NCBI GenBank assembly: GCA_900549235.1
Contig: URNT01000006.1
Location: 39,167 to 103,166, forward strand
Length of the DNA stretch: 64,000 nucleotides
Origin: an uncultured Clostridium sp.
GTDB lineage: Bacteria; Bacillota; Clostridia; Lachnospirales; Lachnospiraceae
Direction of reading: 5' to 3'
Part shown: positions 50,296 to 58,834 of the stretch, in pieces
Position numbering within the stretch: position 1 is the first letter of the stretch
Layout of the letters: each line of letters begins with the position of its first letter
Made by a program: the position numbers and the translations under genes
Notes under the pieces: model-generated
What the model was told of the DNA's origin: nothing
Database searches by the model: none
What the model saw: only the letters and a program-made list of their open reading frames with translations

Positions 50296-51543
50296 TTATC
50301 TGTAAATGGGGTAACGGTCGCAGATTTTTGTTACCTCCTGACGGATATAGTCCGCCTTGTTCTCAAAATCAGTAGCTGCCAGCCAGATGCACTCAGCGAT
50401 CTTTGGCATATCCTCTTCCTTCAAGCCCCTTGTAGTAACAGCCGGAGTGCCGATCCGGACGCCTGAGGTGACAAAAGGACTTCTTGGGTCATTTGGAACT
50501 GTATTTTTATTCAGAGTGATGTAGACCTCGTCACAGCGGTTCTGAAGCTCCTTGCCAGATACCTCCATTCCCCGCAGATCCACCAGCATCAGATGATTGT
50601 CTGTACCGCCGGTAAGGATCTTAAAGCCCTGGGCCTCCAGAGCCTGTGCAAGAGCCCTGGCATTTTTTACCACCTGCTTCTGGTATTCTTTAAACTCAGG
50701 CTTTAACGCCTCCCCAAAGCACACTGCCTTTCCCGCGATCACATGCTCTAAGGGGCCGCCCTGGGTTCCCGGGAAAATGGCCTTGTTAAAGTTAAACTGC
50801 TCTGCCGCCTCCTTATTTGCCAGGATCATGCCGCCTCTTGGCCCTCTTAAGGTCTTGTGGGTGGTGGTGGTCACAACATGGGCATAGGGAATGGGACTTG
50901 GATGCTCTCCCGCAGCCACCAAGCCGGCGATATGAGCCATATCCACCATCAGATAGGCTCCAGCCTTGTCCGCGATCTCACGGAACCGCTTGAAATCAAT
51001 GGTTCTGGCATAGGCGCTGGCCCCTGCTACAATGAGCTTCGGCTTTGCCTCAAGAGCCTTTCTCTCCAATTCCTCATAATCAATATAACCCTCATCATCT
51101 ACTCCATAAGGTACAATATTAAAATAGAGACCGGAGAAATTCACCGGGCTTCCATGTGTCAGATGGCCGCCATGGTCCAGGTTCATGCCCATCACCGTAT
51201 CTCCCGGCTTTAACATAGCCAGGAATACAGCCATATTTGCCTGAGCTCCGGAATGCGGCTGGACATTGGCATAATCACAGCCAAACAGCTTCTTGGCCCG
51301 TTCGATGGCAAGAGTCTCCACTACATCCACGCACTCACAGCCTCCGTAATAACGCTTTCCTGAATATCCTTCCGCGTACTTATTGGTGAGAACCGTTCCC
51401 ATCGCCATCATAACCGGCTCTGATACAATATTCTCAGATGCGATCAGCTCCAGGTTCCGTCTCTGGCGGGCACACTCAGCCTCAATAGCCTGGCCTACTT
51501 CCTTATCATAGCTGGTGATAAATTCCATTACTTCATTTACCAT
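50296..51543 (-). CDS. glyA: Serine hydroxymethyltransferase
   Basis: 415 residues. PLP-Lys motif TTTHKTLRGPRGGMI, folate/PLP-site stretches YAEGYSGKRYYGGCE and VQPHSGAQANMAVF, and HMTHG-type segment DHGGHLTHGSPVN are all as expected. It interconverts serine and glycine with THF, feeding methylene-THF to the FolD-type enzyme elsewhere in the window. Promoter at 51593-51621. Standard length. Confidence 0.97.
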   Translation of the reverse strand: MVNEVMEFITSYDKEVGQAIEAECARQRRNLELIASENIVSEPVMMAMGTVLTNKYAEGYSGKRYYGGCECVDVVETLAIERAKKLFGCDYANVQPHSGAQANMAVFLAMLKPGDTVMGMNLDHGGHLTHGSPVNFSGLYFNIVPYGVDDEGYIDYEELERKALEAKPKLIVAGASAYARTIDFKRFREIADKAGAYLMVDMAHIAGLVAAGEHPSPIPYAHVVTTTTHKTLRGPRGGMILANKEAAEQFNFNKAIFPGTQGGPLEHVIAGKAVCFGEALKPEFKEYQKQVVKNARALAQALEAQGFKILTGGTDNHLMLVDLRGMEVSGKELQNRCDEVYITLNKNTVPNDPRSPFVTSGVRIGTPAVTTRGLKEEDMPKIAECIWLAATDFENKADYIRQEVTKICDRYPIYR

Positions 51544-51592
51544 GGTCTATCCATCCTTTCACCCCGGTCTGCCGGAGGCAGCCTTTTTCTGG

Positions 51593-51621
51593 ATTATAAA
51601 CGATATAACTTGAAAATGCAA
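51593..51621 (-). promoter_or_regulatory. Promoter of glyA
   Basis: Minus strand: TTGCAT (51616-51621), 17-bp spacer, TATAAT (51593-51598). The rest of the glyA-lipoprotein gap (51622-51859) has no gene that I can support; it holds a small hairpin CCATG...CATGG near 51823-51839 in the lipoprotein leader. Confidence 0.8.
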
Positions 51622-51859
51622 GCGATTTGGGGTAGAAGCCACCGCTCTCCTCGGTTACACTCTGACACCGAACCATCATTTCCCCCTCCTGTTTTTAATG
51701 TTTTATTTTCTAATTTCTTAAGAAAATACTCATAAACCTCTCTTTTTCTTTCGATTTTAAACACAATTTGGTCACAATTCTAGGTTATTATCAAAGCTGT
51801 TCCAAAAAAAATTGGTTCGGACCATGCATCGGGCATGGCCCAAGGAGAGGAGAAACATT

Positions 51860-52216
51860 ATGAAGAAAACAATCGCAAAGTCTATGACCGCTATTTTAGC
51901 AGCTGCTATGGTTGCTGCTGGTATCACCGCCTGCGGCGGCTCTGACACAAAGACAGAGACCACTACTGTTGCCGAGACAACAACTGCTGCCGAGACCAAG
52001 GCTGAGACATCTGCTGAGGCTGTTGAGAGCGAGGACGCTTCTGAAGCAGAGGAGACTTCTGCTGAGGCTGAGGACGCTTCCACAGAGGCAAAGGACGCTG
52101 AGGAGACCTCCGAGGAGGCTGACGCTGAGGCCGCTTCTGACGACGCATCCAAGGAAGAGTCCGCTGAGGCTGACACAAACGCTGAGACAGAGGTTGAGGA
52201 GACAACTGCTGAGTAA
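51860..52216 (+). CDS. Lipoprotein made of signal peptide and acidic linker only
   Basis: 118 residues from ATG 51860 with AAGGAGAGG upstream. Signal peptide MKKTIAKSMTAILAAAMVAA with lipobox GITAC, followed by about 90 residues of Ala/Glu/Thr/Ser/Asp low-complexity sequence and no folded domain. Signal and linker match those of solute-binding lipoproteins such as the one at 7198-8034. Either a surface spacer or acidic anchor, or a binding-protein gene that lost its receptor domain. It ends in a normal stop and a terminator. Confidence 0.7.
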   Translation: MKKTIAKSMTAILAAAMVAAGITACGGSDTKTETTTVAETTTAAETKAETSAEAVESEDASEAEETSAEAEDASTEAKDAEETSEEADAEAASDDASKEESAEADTNAETEVEETTAE

Positions 52217-52258
52217 TTTGGGCTGTTTCCGATTTCAATTAAATATGAGTTGAAGGAT

Positions 52259-52297
52259 CCCCGGGCAGGCGAGTTAGTGGGCTGTCTGGGGGTTTTT
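52259..52297 (+). terminator. Terminator of the lipoprotein gene
   Basis: CCCCGGGCAG (52260-52269) pairs with CTGTCTGGGGG (about 52283-52293), followed by TTTTTT. The next 100 bases up to the IS element hold nothing that I recognise. Confidence 0.75.
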
Positions 52298-52462
52298 TGA
52301 GTGGGGTCTACATACCAATTTGCAGAGTATTGCCATCCTTCAATTCAAAGCAATCTCTTAAAGCTATTAGATACTGGTATATATCACCAGCCTTTTGCAA
52401 TGTTGCAGAGGGGGGCGAACAAAAATCTAGACTCCCATAGGGCTACCGAAAGGAGCCTTTTT

Positions 52463-52990
52463 GTGTATTCATATGAGAAAAAATCTATTGCATTAAAAGT
52501 ATTTCATCAAACTAATTCTGTTTCTGAAACAATACGAATTTGGGGCTACCCAACTAGAAGGCAGTTGTATAGTTGGATCGATGACGAAAATTTGCCATCC
52601 AAAGAACGCAAACCATTACCTCGTATTGCAAATTCCCCAGAGCATCCTAGAAATCCTCCACTAGATGTTAAACTTGATGCAATTAAGCGTTGCTTTGAAC
52701 ATGGAGAGAGTATAAAAGATGTATCACAAGATATCGGTTACAGCAGAGCCAGTATTTATCAATGGCGGAAGCAGTATCTGAAGAAAGGTACATTAGGTCT
52801 AATGAATAGAACAAACATTCCATCTGGAGAATTAAAAGAGGGATGTAGACAATCTGATTCCACAACTGAATCATCGCCTAAAGTTGCTGAACTTAAAGCT
52901 CAAATGCTTGAAATGCAGATGGAAATAGACATCCTTAAAGAAACTATTAATGTGCTAAAAAAGACCCCAGCATCGATCAGACATCTCTAA
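52463..52990 (+). CDS. IS3-family transposase OrfA
   Basis: 175 residues from GTG 52463, with AAAGGAG upstream; the frame is open further left but without support. Two helix-turn-helix segments (FHQTNSVSETIRIWGYPTR and HGESIKDVSQDIGYSRASIY) and a leucine-zipper-like C-terminus (AELKAQMLEMQMEIDILKET). At 52957-52963 there is the slippery heptamer A-AAA-AAG; a -1 shift there runs into the orfB frame (KKDPSIDQ), the usual IS3 way to make OrfAB. Confidence 0.85.
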   Translation: MYSYEKKSIALKVFHQTNSVSETIRIWGYPTRRQLYSWIDDENLPSKERKPLPRIANSPEHPRNPPLDVKLDAIKRCFEHGESIKDVSQDIGYSRASIYQWRKQYLKKGTLGLMNRTNIPSGELKEGCRQSDSTTESSPKVAELKAQMLEMQMEIDILKETINVLKKTPASIRHL

Positions 52991-53007
52991 GGAACAAGGA
53001 GAAGGCA

Positions 53008-53761
53008 GTGATAATCGATGCCCTAAAGGCTAAATATTCACTGCCGTGCTTGTTAGAAAAGTTACATATATCAAAAAGCAGTTACTATTATCAGGAAAAA
53101 GTTTTATCCCAGCCAGATAAATACTTATCGCTACGAATACATATCAAGGAATTGTTTGCTGAAAATAAAAATAGATATGGCTATCGCAGAATACATGCAT
53201 TACTTAAGCGCGAAGGTATCACTATTTCTGAAAAAATCATTCGTAGGATAATGCAGGAAGAAAACTTATCTGTAAAAGTAAAGAAAACAGCTAAATATAA
53301 TTCATATGCTGGCGAAGTGTCACCGGCTGTTCCAAATGAGATAAACCGTAATTTCTTTGCGGAAAAACCTAATATTAAATGGTTGACTGATATCACGGAG
53401 TCCGCAATTCCGGCAGGAAAAGTGTATTTATCACCCATCGTTGATTGTTTCGATGGATTATTGGTTACATGGGAAATAGGTATATCACCAGATGCAGCTC
53501 TTGTAAATACAATGTTGGATGATGCCATTAATCAACTTTCCTCCAAAGAGAAGCCCATAATACACAGTGACCGAGGTGTACACTATAAATGGTCTGGTTG
53601 GATAGAGAGAATGGATAAGGCTGGACTTACATGATCTATGTCAAGAAAAGGCTGTTCACCAGATAATTCTGCATGTGAAGGTGTATTTGGAAGAACAAAA
53701 AAAATCATTGGGATATATGAGTCCTATGGAGTACAGACGAAGTCTCGGGTTGGCAGCTTAG
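53008..53761 (+). pseudogene. IS3-family transposase OrfB, inactivated
   Basis: The DDE integrase reads through to AGLT, then TGA (53632-53634) where relatives carry an amino acid, and continues in the same frame as MSRKGCSPDNSACEGVFGR. Right after that the normal middle section is missing and the C-terminal end SPMEYRRSLGL is found in another frame (about 53720-53761). So there is one nonsense change and one internal deletion with frameshift. The first catalytic Asp region (WLTDITESAIP) and the second (HSDRGVHY) remain, but the Glu region is separated, so transposase activity is unlikely. Confidence 0.8.
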
Positions 53762-53796
53762 CTAGTCCAAGAAATCGTCCGCACCCCCATCCCTCA

Positions 53797-54404
53797 TTTC
53801 GGAATATTGTAATTGTGACCGTTCAGTTCTTTGGACTGCGCCGCACTCGGCGTCCATCCTTCCGGACAGGGAACAATCATCCACGCCACCGTTCCCTCAC
53901 CGATCAGGAAAATGACCGCCAGAATCCTGCAGGCAGACTGCGCTCCGTAAATGTCAATCAGCCATTGTGCCACCGGCGACATAATAAACGGGCCGCAGGA
54001 TGCGCCGGCCTGTACCAGGCCAGAAATAGAGCCGCTCTTGTCCAGAAACCATTTCAGCGCAGTCGGCAGACAGGCAGGATAAATCATTCCCGCGCCCGCA
54101 CCTGCCAATCCCCCATAAAACAGGTACAGCTGGGGGATAGAAGACGCAAAACCGGTCAGGAACCATCCTGCCGCAATGGCAACTCTCGGCTGTAGTTTTT
54201 CAGCCAGAAGCCCTCCAAGAACCCCTACCGCACAGCATACGAACATATAAATGGTATAGCCATGCTAAATTCTGAACTGCTCCAGCCAAACTGGGTTGTC
54301 AGCGGCAGTGCAAACAAACTGAAAAATGCCGTAGCTGAAGTAAGCAGGCTCTGAATCCAAACACCGGAAACCCCCCTCCATCTTGTAGCCCCTGTAATTT
54401 TCAT
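53797..54404 (-). pseudogene. MFS transporter remnant (oxalate/formate antiporter-like)
   Basis: N-terminal half of a major-facilitator protein. The first part (MKITGATRWRGVSGVWIQSL, then FFSLFALPLTTQFGWSSSEF) is frame-shifted near 54246-54252 relative to the second part (MFVCCAVGVLGGLLAEKLQP to GGLAGAGAGMIYPACLPTA). The second part stops near the right end of the IS3 element, and the C-terminal half is nowhere on the other side. The gene is therefore both frame-shifted and truncated. Confidence 0.7.
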
Positions 54405-54420
54405 GGCCGGCCTCCTACTG

Positions 54421-54600
54421 CTACAGCGTTCCAAGGTCAAGGCCAAGGTCACGTCCGGAGAATTTTCCTGCCGCTCTGCTGGTCCCCAGCCAGTAAACCA
54501 TATCAGAAATGTCTTCTACATCAAGGAACCGTACACCATCATACATCTCCTGCCAGTTTTTGAACTCTTTTCCGGTCAGTTCATTGATAAAGCACAACAT
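54421..54600 (-). pseudogene. Possible short-chain dehydrogenase C-terminal remnant
   Basis: The minus strand encodes a 59-residue tail without a ribosome site. The end DVEDISDMVYWLGTSRAAGK with SGRDLGLDLG resembles the last section of short-chain dehydrogenases (residues before the C-terminus that read FLASDxASxxTGQxLxVDGG). No N-terminal part is present between it and the DeoR gene. Weak call, made on pattern only. Confidence 0.35.
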
Positions 54601-54681
54601 TTTTATCAGTTTTGCGCAGACCAGCTGAAAGGTTAAGGAATATCTTCGAACCCAGCGGGAAAGCCCCCCTTGGATGACCCG

Positions 54682-55440
54682 CTATTCGATCAGCAGGCCA
54701 CGTGCCTGATACTCCCTCTTTATCCTGTCAGAAACGCCATCGTCCATCAGTACTCGGTCTACCTGTTCAAACGAAAGCACATTCTTTTTAGAACGTTTTC
54801 CCAACTTGCTGGAGTCCATGACTGCGATCACTTTCTGTGCCCGTCTTGCGAGAAGTTGTATAACGGCGATTTCTGAAAGGCGAAAATCCGAAAATCCATC
54901 TTGATAATTAACCGCATTGATTGACAAAAATGCAATATCCGGATAATATGTCTCAAATTCCCGCTCACAGACGGAACCGTATGTGGCTTTCTCCCGGGTA
55001 TCCACACTTCCCCCGATCGCAATGAGCCCCACAGAAGTCTGATACATCAAAATATTAACCGCGGCAATATTATTTGTAACAATTGTAATGTCGTCATTTC
55101 TTGTTAAAAGTTCCTGAGCCAGAATCATATTGGTAGTGCCTGCATTTAACGCAATGGTCATTCCCTTTTCTACATAATTCAGCGCCTTACGGGCCACCTC
55201 TCTTTTCTCTTCAGCATGGATAATTTCTCTTCCTGCAAATCCAGACACAGAAGCCAGAGAATCCGGGAGGCAGGCGCCGCCTCTGACACATTTAATAAGG
55301 CCCTTTTGTTCCATGTTTTTCAGATCTCTTCTGACCGTATCAACCGACACATGAAGAAGTTCTGTCAGATCACTGATTTTCACAATCGCCTGTAACTGAA
55401 GCTGCTGAAGAATTAATTCTGCTCGTTCATTATAAAGCAT
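54682..55440 (-). CDS. DeoR-family transcriptional regulator
   Basis: 252 residues. N-terminal HTH (ILQQLQLQAIVKISDLTELLHVSVDTVRRDLKNMEQKGLI) is the DeoR signature, followed by a sugar-phosphate-isomerase-like effector domain (IALNAGTTNMILAQELL, IGGSVDTREKATYG). DeoR proteins usually respond to phosphorylated sugars. It is the last gene of the phosphonate-type cluster by position but has its own extended -10 promoter. Tandem T-rich repeats upstream of phnX are a candidate binding site. Confidence 0.9.
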   Translation of the reverse strand: MLYNERAELILQQLQLQAIVKISDLTELLHVSVDTVRRDLKNMEQKGLIKCVRGGACLPDSLASVSGFAGREIIHAEEKREVARKALNYVEKGMTIALNAGTTNMILAQELLTRNDDITIVTNNIAAVNILMYQTSVGLIAIGGSVDTREKATYGSVCEREFETYYPDIAFLSINAVNYQDGFSDFRLSEIAVIQLLARRAQKVIAVMDSSKLGKRSKKNVLSFEQVDRVLMDDGVSDRIKREYQARGLLIE

Positions 55441-55476
55441 GAGTCTGTCCCCTCTTTCAAATAACCTGGTTCTGCT

Positions 55477-55485
55477 ATTATACCA
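55477..55485 (-). promoter_or_regulatory. Extended -10 promoter of the DeoR gene
   Basis: Minus strand TGGTATAAT (complement of 55477-55485): an extended -10 element. The -35 region is poor. Confidence 0.55.
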
Positions 55486-55512
55486 GAATATTTCATCCCA
55501 TTCCAGAGTATC

Positions 55513-56454
55513 CTACGGCTCACACAAGCCAATCAGATACCTGGCAACTTCCAGGCTGTATCGCAGCGCCGCATTGATCAGAGACTCAGGCAGCCGATTG
55601 AAAAATTTGGTATTTTCATAAACAAAGTCTCCCTCATAGCCGATCTGTTGAAGACATATCATAACTTCCTCCCACGGTACCGATCCGCTGAATGGGATCA
55701 TATGTTCATCAAACACTGCCATATTATCATTCACATGGATAGCCTTAATACGCTTCCCCAGATTTTTCAGACACTCTGCCTGATTGATCCCTGCCTCGTT
55801 GGCATGCCCAAAATCCCAGCAGATTCCAACATTAGGAAAATCAACGGAAAGTTTCTCCACCAGTTCCAGAAGTTCTTCCGGGTTTGTTCCAAAACGTCTC
55901 TGAGAAATCAGATGATGATCGACCCGGCGATTCTCTGTTTCTCCGCTTCCTTTTACCCCATAAGGATGATGGTACGTATCAAACATGTTTTCAATGGCAA
56001 TGCCTGTCTGATATTTTTCCGCAAATTCTAATAGAGGCTTGAAAAACTCTTTGTTCTTTTCCAGGTTCCTGCTGAAACGGTTATCCAGATAATCCGTACC
56101 GGGATGGATGACTACCCAGGGAATTCCCATAATACCAGAAGCTGCTAAAGAGCGTTTCGTCATCTCTGTCTTTTCTTCATCCCCCGCCCCTTCCATACTC
56201 AGGGGATTAAAAATCGGTGCGTGGGACTGTACTGCAAAAATATGTTTTATATCCAGTTTCTCTTTTGCCCTTTCTGCCCAGTTCTGCCAGTTTTCCTGCC
56301 GTAAGGAACAGACAGAGTCTCTTTTTGCTGCATCCATAAAAGAAAAATCTACGGCTGTGTATCCCAGTGCGGCATATCGCGCCGCAATATCCAGCGAGCC
56401 GTCTCTTCCTGTATAAAGGTGCCGGCAGGCTGCTGTAGTCTGTGCGATTCTCAT
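55513..56454 (-). CDS. Sugar-phosphate isomerase/epimerase-like TIM barrel
   Basis: 313 residues from ATG 56454, spaced 9 bases after GGAGA. AP-endonuclease-2-type TIM barrel: the metal-ligand positions appear in VIHPGTDYL (His), IAIENMFDTYHH (Glu), CWDFGHANEAG (Asp, His), KAIHVNDN (His) and FVYENTKFF (Glu). Members isomerise ketoses and inositols. It sits between an iron alcohol dehydrogenase and a DeoR regulator, so a role on a sugar-like part of the transported compound is likely. Confidence 0.82.
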   Translation of the reverse strand: MRIAQTTAACRHLYTGRDGSLDIAARYAALGYTAVDFSFMDAAKRDSVCSLRQENWQNWAERAKEKLDIKHIFAVQSHAPIFNPLSMEGAGDEEKTEMTKRSLAASGIMGIPWVVIHPGTDYLDNRFSRNLEKNKEFFKPLLEFAEKYQTGIAIENMFDTYHHPYGVKGSGETENRRVDHHLISQRRFGTNPEELLELVEKLSVDFPNVGICWDFGHANEAGINQAECLKNLGKRIKAIHVNDNMAVFDEHMIPFSGSVPWEEVMICLQQIGYEGDFVYENTKFFNRLPESLINAALRYSLEVARYLIGLCEP

Positions 56455-56485
56455 GTTTTCCAATCTCCATGTGCCATGTTCGTAT

Positions 56486-57643
56486 TTAATAGACCTCGAG
56501 AAGAATCTGTTCTACTTGATTTTTCGTAAATTCTATGGGGTTGTTGCTCATACGTCCTGCGGTAAATGCTCTCTCCGCCAGGCCGGCAACAGCCTCTTTG
56601 GGTATCCCAAACGCAGAAAGCCGCAAATCCTGAATACCCTCTGTAACTTCTGCAAGCCAGTCTTCCAGTCCATTCTCCTCATTGCCAAAAAGGTGTTTCA
56701 TCAGCGGACTGATTTCCGATACTTCCATGCGATTGCACTTCATAACACAATTCAGTGTTAAAGCACAGGCAAAGCCATGCTCTACTCCAAACCCCATGGT
56801 AATCGGATAAGAAATGGAATGACACGCTGTTGTACGTGTATTGGAAAAAGCAATACCAGCCAGCACCGCTCCCAGACTCATATGATTTCTGGCATTCTCC
56901 CGTTCGCTGCTTTCTGATCCCAATGCTGGTTTCAGATTTTTCACAATCATCTCCATGGCTTTTACTGCAACCGATCGGCTTACAGGTGTTGCCGTTTTTG
57001 CCCAAAAAGATTCCAAAGCCTGAGCGAAGGCATCCAGACCTGTAGATAATACAAGACGGTTCGGCGAATGATAAAGGAGTTCAGGCGTTACAAAAGTTTC
57101 TGCAGCATAAAGGGTACTGTCATCAATGGAATATTTTTGCATCTTATTTACGTCCCATATGGTCGCCCACTTCGTCAATTCAGAACCAGTTCCCGCAGTG
57201 GTTGCCACTGTTATCAGCGAAATTCCCGGCTTTCTCCCACAGTAGCTTTTTTCACAAATAATGTCTGTGATTTTGGGAACTGTCAGACCGCCGTCTTCAT
57301 AATCTCTGTATAAAGCACAAATAGCTTTTGACAAATCCATAGCGCTTCCGCCTCCTACCGAAATCAGCCGATCCGGCCTGCCAAGGCCAATTTGCTCAAA
57401 GGCCTCTAAGATATCCTGCTGTGTCGGATTTGCGCTGATAGTATTCAGCCATGTAAATGCATAACGTTCTCTCATGGCCTTTATCATAGGTTCCAAGCCA
57501 AGAACGGCTGCCAGTTCCTGATCCAGCAGGAGAACGGTACGGCTTCCCTCCTCATAGCCACAAAGTCTCTCCATCATTTCTTTCTTCGTGGTCCAGTGTA
57601 TTTCTACCGGACAAAATCCACCAAAATTTTCTGCCAACATCAT
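56486..57643 (-). CDS. Iron-containing alcohol dehydrogenase, phosphonate-associated type
   Basis: 385 residues. NAD(P) site VGGGSAMDLSKA (97-108) and TTAGTGSELTKWATIWD (148-164), a stretch I associate with phosphonoacetaldehyde reductase-like Fe-ADHs. Metal ligands: Asp204, Gln208, His275, His289; position 208 is His in most Fe-ADHs (GxDAxxHALE), so the Gln is odd. With phosphonoacetaldehyde hydrolase in the same cluster it would interconvert 2-hydroxyethylphosphonate and phosphonoacetaldehyde. Direction and substrate are inferred. Confidence 0.78.
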   Translation of the reverse strand: MMLAENFGGFCPVEIHWTTKKEMMERLCGYEEGSRTVLLLDQELAAVLGLEPMIKAMRERYAFTWLNTISANPTQQDILEAFEQIGLGRPDRLISVGGGSAMDLSKAICALYRDYEDGGLTVPKITDIICEKSYCGRKPGISLITVATTAGTGSELTKWATIWDVNKMQKYSIDDSTLYAAETFVTPELLYHSPNRLVLSTGLDAFAQALESFWAKTATPVSRSVAVKAMEMIVKNLKPALGSESSERENARNHMSLGAVLAGIAFSNTRTTACHSISYPITMGFGVEHGFACALTLNCVMKCNRMEVSEISPLMKHLFGNEENGLEDWLAEVTEGIQDLRLSAFGIPKEAVAGLAERAFTAGRMSNNPIEFTKNQVEQILLEVY

Positions 57644-57680
57644 GCTCTCTTCCTCTTCTATTCTGTTTTCATTATGACAT

Positions 57681-58523
57681 TTATTTCATTGCCGCCTTAG
57701 ACATACCGCTTACAATATATTTCTGTAAAAAGAAAAATAAGACGCAAATGGGAACAACCGAAATGGTAGCTCCTGCCATAATATGATTAAAATTCGTAAC
57801 CTCCATTGCGGCCACAGATTGTCTCAGTTCCTGTACCCCCAAAGCCACCGTTCTGTGAGACTGGTCGGTAGTCATCAATTTAGGCCAAAAATAGCTGTTC
57901 CAGCCATTAATAAAGATAATCAGTGCTGTGGTAACTACCGTAGACCTGCACATAGGTATCAGTACTTTAAAAATCAGACCCGTCCGTCCTACTCCATCCA
58001 TCCTGGCCGCGTCTAAATAGCTGTCGTCAACAGACATAAATGACTGTCTGAGCATAAAAATGAAATATGCCGAACACATACTTGGAATAATCATGGATGT
58101 ATAGGTATTTACAAACCCTGCTTTGGAAATCATAATATAAATGGGCAGGAACGTAACCTGATCCGGTATCATCAACGCTCCTAATACAAGCATAAACAAT
58201 GCATTCTTTCCACGAAAACATCCTCTGGAAAAGCCATATGCCGCATAAACTCCGGACAGCAGCTGAAAAATCATGTGGAAAACCGTAATAATCAGCGTAT
58301 TTCCAATGTATTTTATCATAGGTACCATCTGCAGTACTTCTGTAAAGTTCTCCCAGCGAAATCTCTCCGGCCACAATGTAGGCATGGCCTGCAGCAGCTC
58401 ATCCTGAGATTGAAAAGCCGTAATTACCATCCAATATAAAGGAAACATCATGACGACACACAAAGAAACAGCTGCCAGATATCGAAAAATTTCAGGTCCT
58501 TTTTTTCTTTTGCCAATTATCAT
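57681..58523 (-). CDS. CUT1 ABC transporter, inner permease (MalG/UgpE type)
   Basis: 280 residues from ATG 58523 with GAGGAGG upstream (not the ATG-less extension above). Six membrane segments; the conserved cytoplasmic loop YLDAARMDGVGRTGLIFKVL is the EAA motif. The gene belongs to the same operon as the permease at 60248-61162 but an IS110 element lies between them, so its expression may now depend on readthrough or on an IS promoter. Confidence 0.88.
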   Translation of the reverse strand: MIIGKRKKGPEIFRYLAAVSLCVVMMFPLYWMVITAFQSQDELLQAMPTLWPERFRWENFTEVLQMVPMIKYIGNTLIITVFHMIFQLLSGVYAAYGFSRGCFRGKNALFMLVLGALMIPDQVTFLPIYIMISKAGFVNTYTSMIIPSMCSAYFIFMLRQSFMSVDDSYLDAARMDGVGRTGLIFKVLIPMCRSTVVTTALIIFINGWNSYFWPKLMTTDQSHRTVALGVQELRQSVAAMEVTNFNHIMAGATISVVPICVLFFFLQKYIVSGMSKAAMK

Positions 58524-58559
58524 ATCGTACCTCCTCGTATAATAAATTTCCATATAGGT

Positions 58560-58834
58560 AAATCCTGTGGTATGATATCAGGCAGAGTCTGATGTCCGAA
58601 GGCACTGCTTAACCTCCTTTCAGCCGGCTTTGTCCGCGACTGCTTTTTTAGCATTCAGCCTGGCTCATACGGCACATTCCGCTGACACAGAAGTTTCATC
58701 CCCAGCCGTTAGCCCCAGCAAGAATGGCTGACTGGGTGCATGCTCATTACGCGAGGGTTCGGTCACCGTATGCTGCACAGGATAAACCTTTTGCTTCAGG
58801 CTTCACAAATCCCGTTCAGAATGGAGGTGATATC
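58560..58834 (+). ncRNA. Candidate bridge (seek) RNA region of IS110
   Basis: About 275 bp of non-coding DNA lies before the transposase. In IS110-group elements the left end encodes a structured guide RNA that pairs with target and donor. Here there are complementary segments such as CAGCC/GGCTG (58703-58732 region), CCCAG/CTGGG (58714-58736 region) and GCAT/ATGC around 58737-58774. Loops and the start of the RNA are not assigned; this rests on the family's known biology and position. Confidence 0.5.

Larger units (their letters stand above)
52401..53796 (+). mobile_element. IS3-family (IS150-like) insertion sequence, defective
   Basis: About 1.4 kb carrying orfA and a broken orfB. The ends are placed by an imperfect terminal inverted repeat: the left end (TGTTGCAGAGGGGGGCGAAC from 52401) aligns with the complement of the right end (TGAGGGATGGGGGTGCGGAC, ending at 53796) at 13 of 20 positions and both begin TG. 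The ends are therefore approximate, and no clear target duplication was seen. The element interrupts or abuts an MFS gene remnant. Confidence 0.7.

Noticed and set aside
51460..51685. A 47-codon minus-strand frame with a good AGGAGG-like site running through the glyA promoter into glyA
   Set aside because: It would be untranscribed from the consensus glyA promoter, which lies inside it, and the peptide has no features. Probably chance.
51960..52215. Repeated GAG/GCT units that look like a short tandem array
   Set aside because: They are codons of the acidic low-complexity lipoprotein linker, not a CRISPR or satellite.
52301..52462. Upstream extension of OrfA
   Set aside because: It has no ribosome site and crosses the IS end; the GTG at 52463 with AAAGGAG is the real start.
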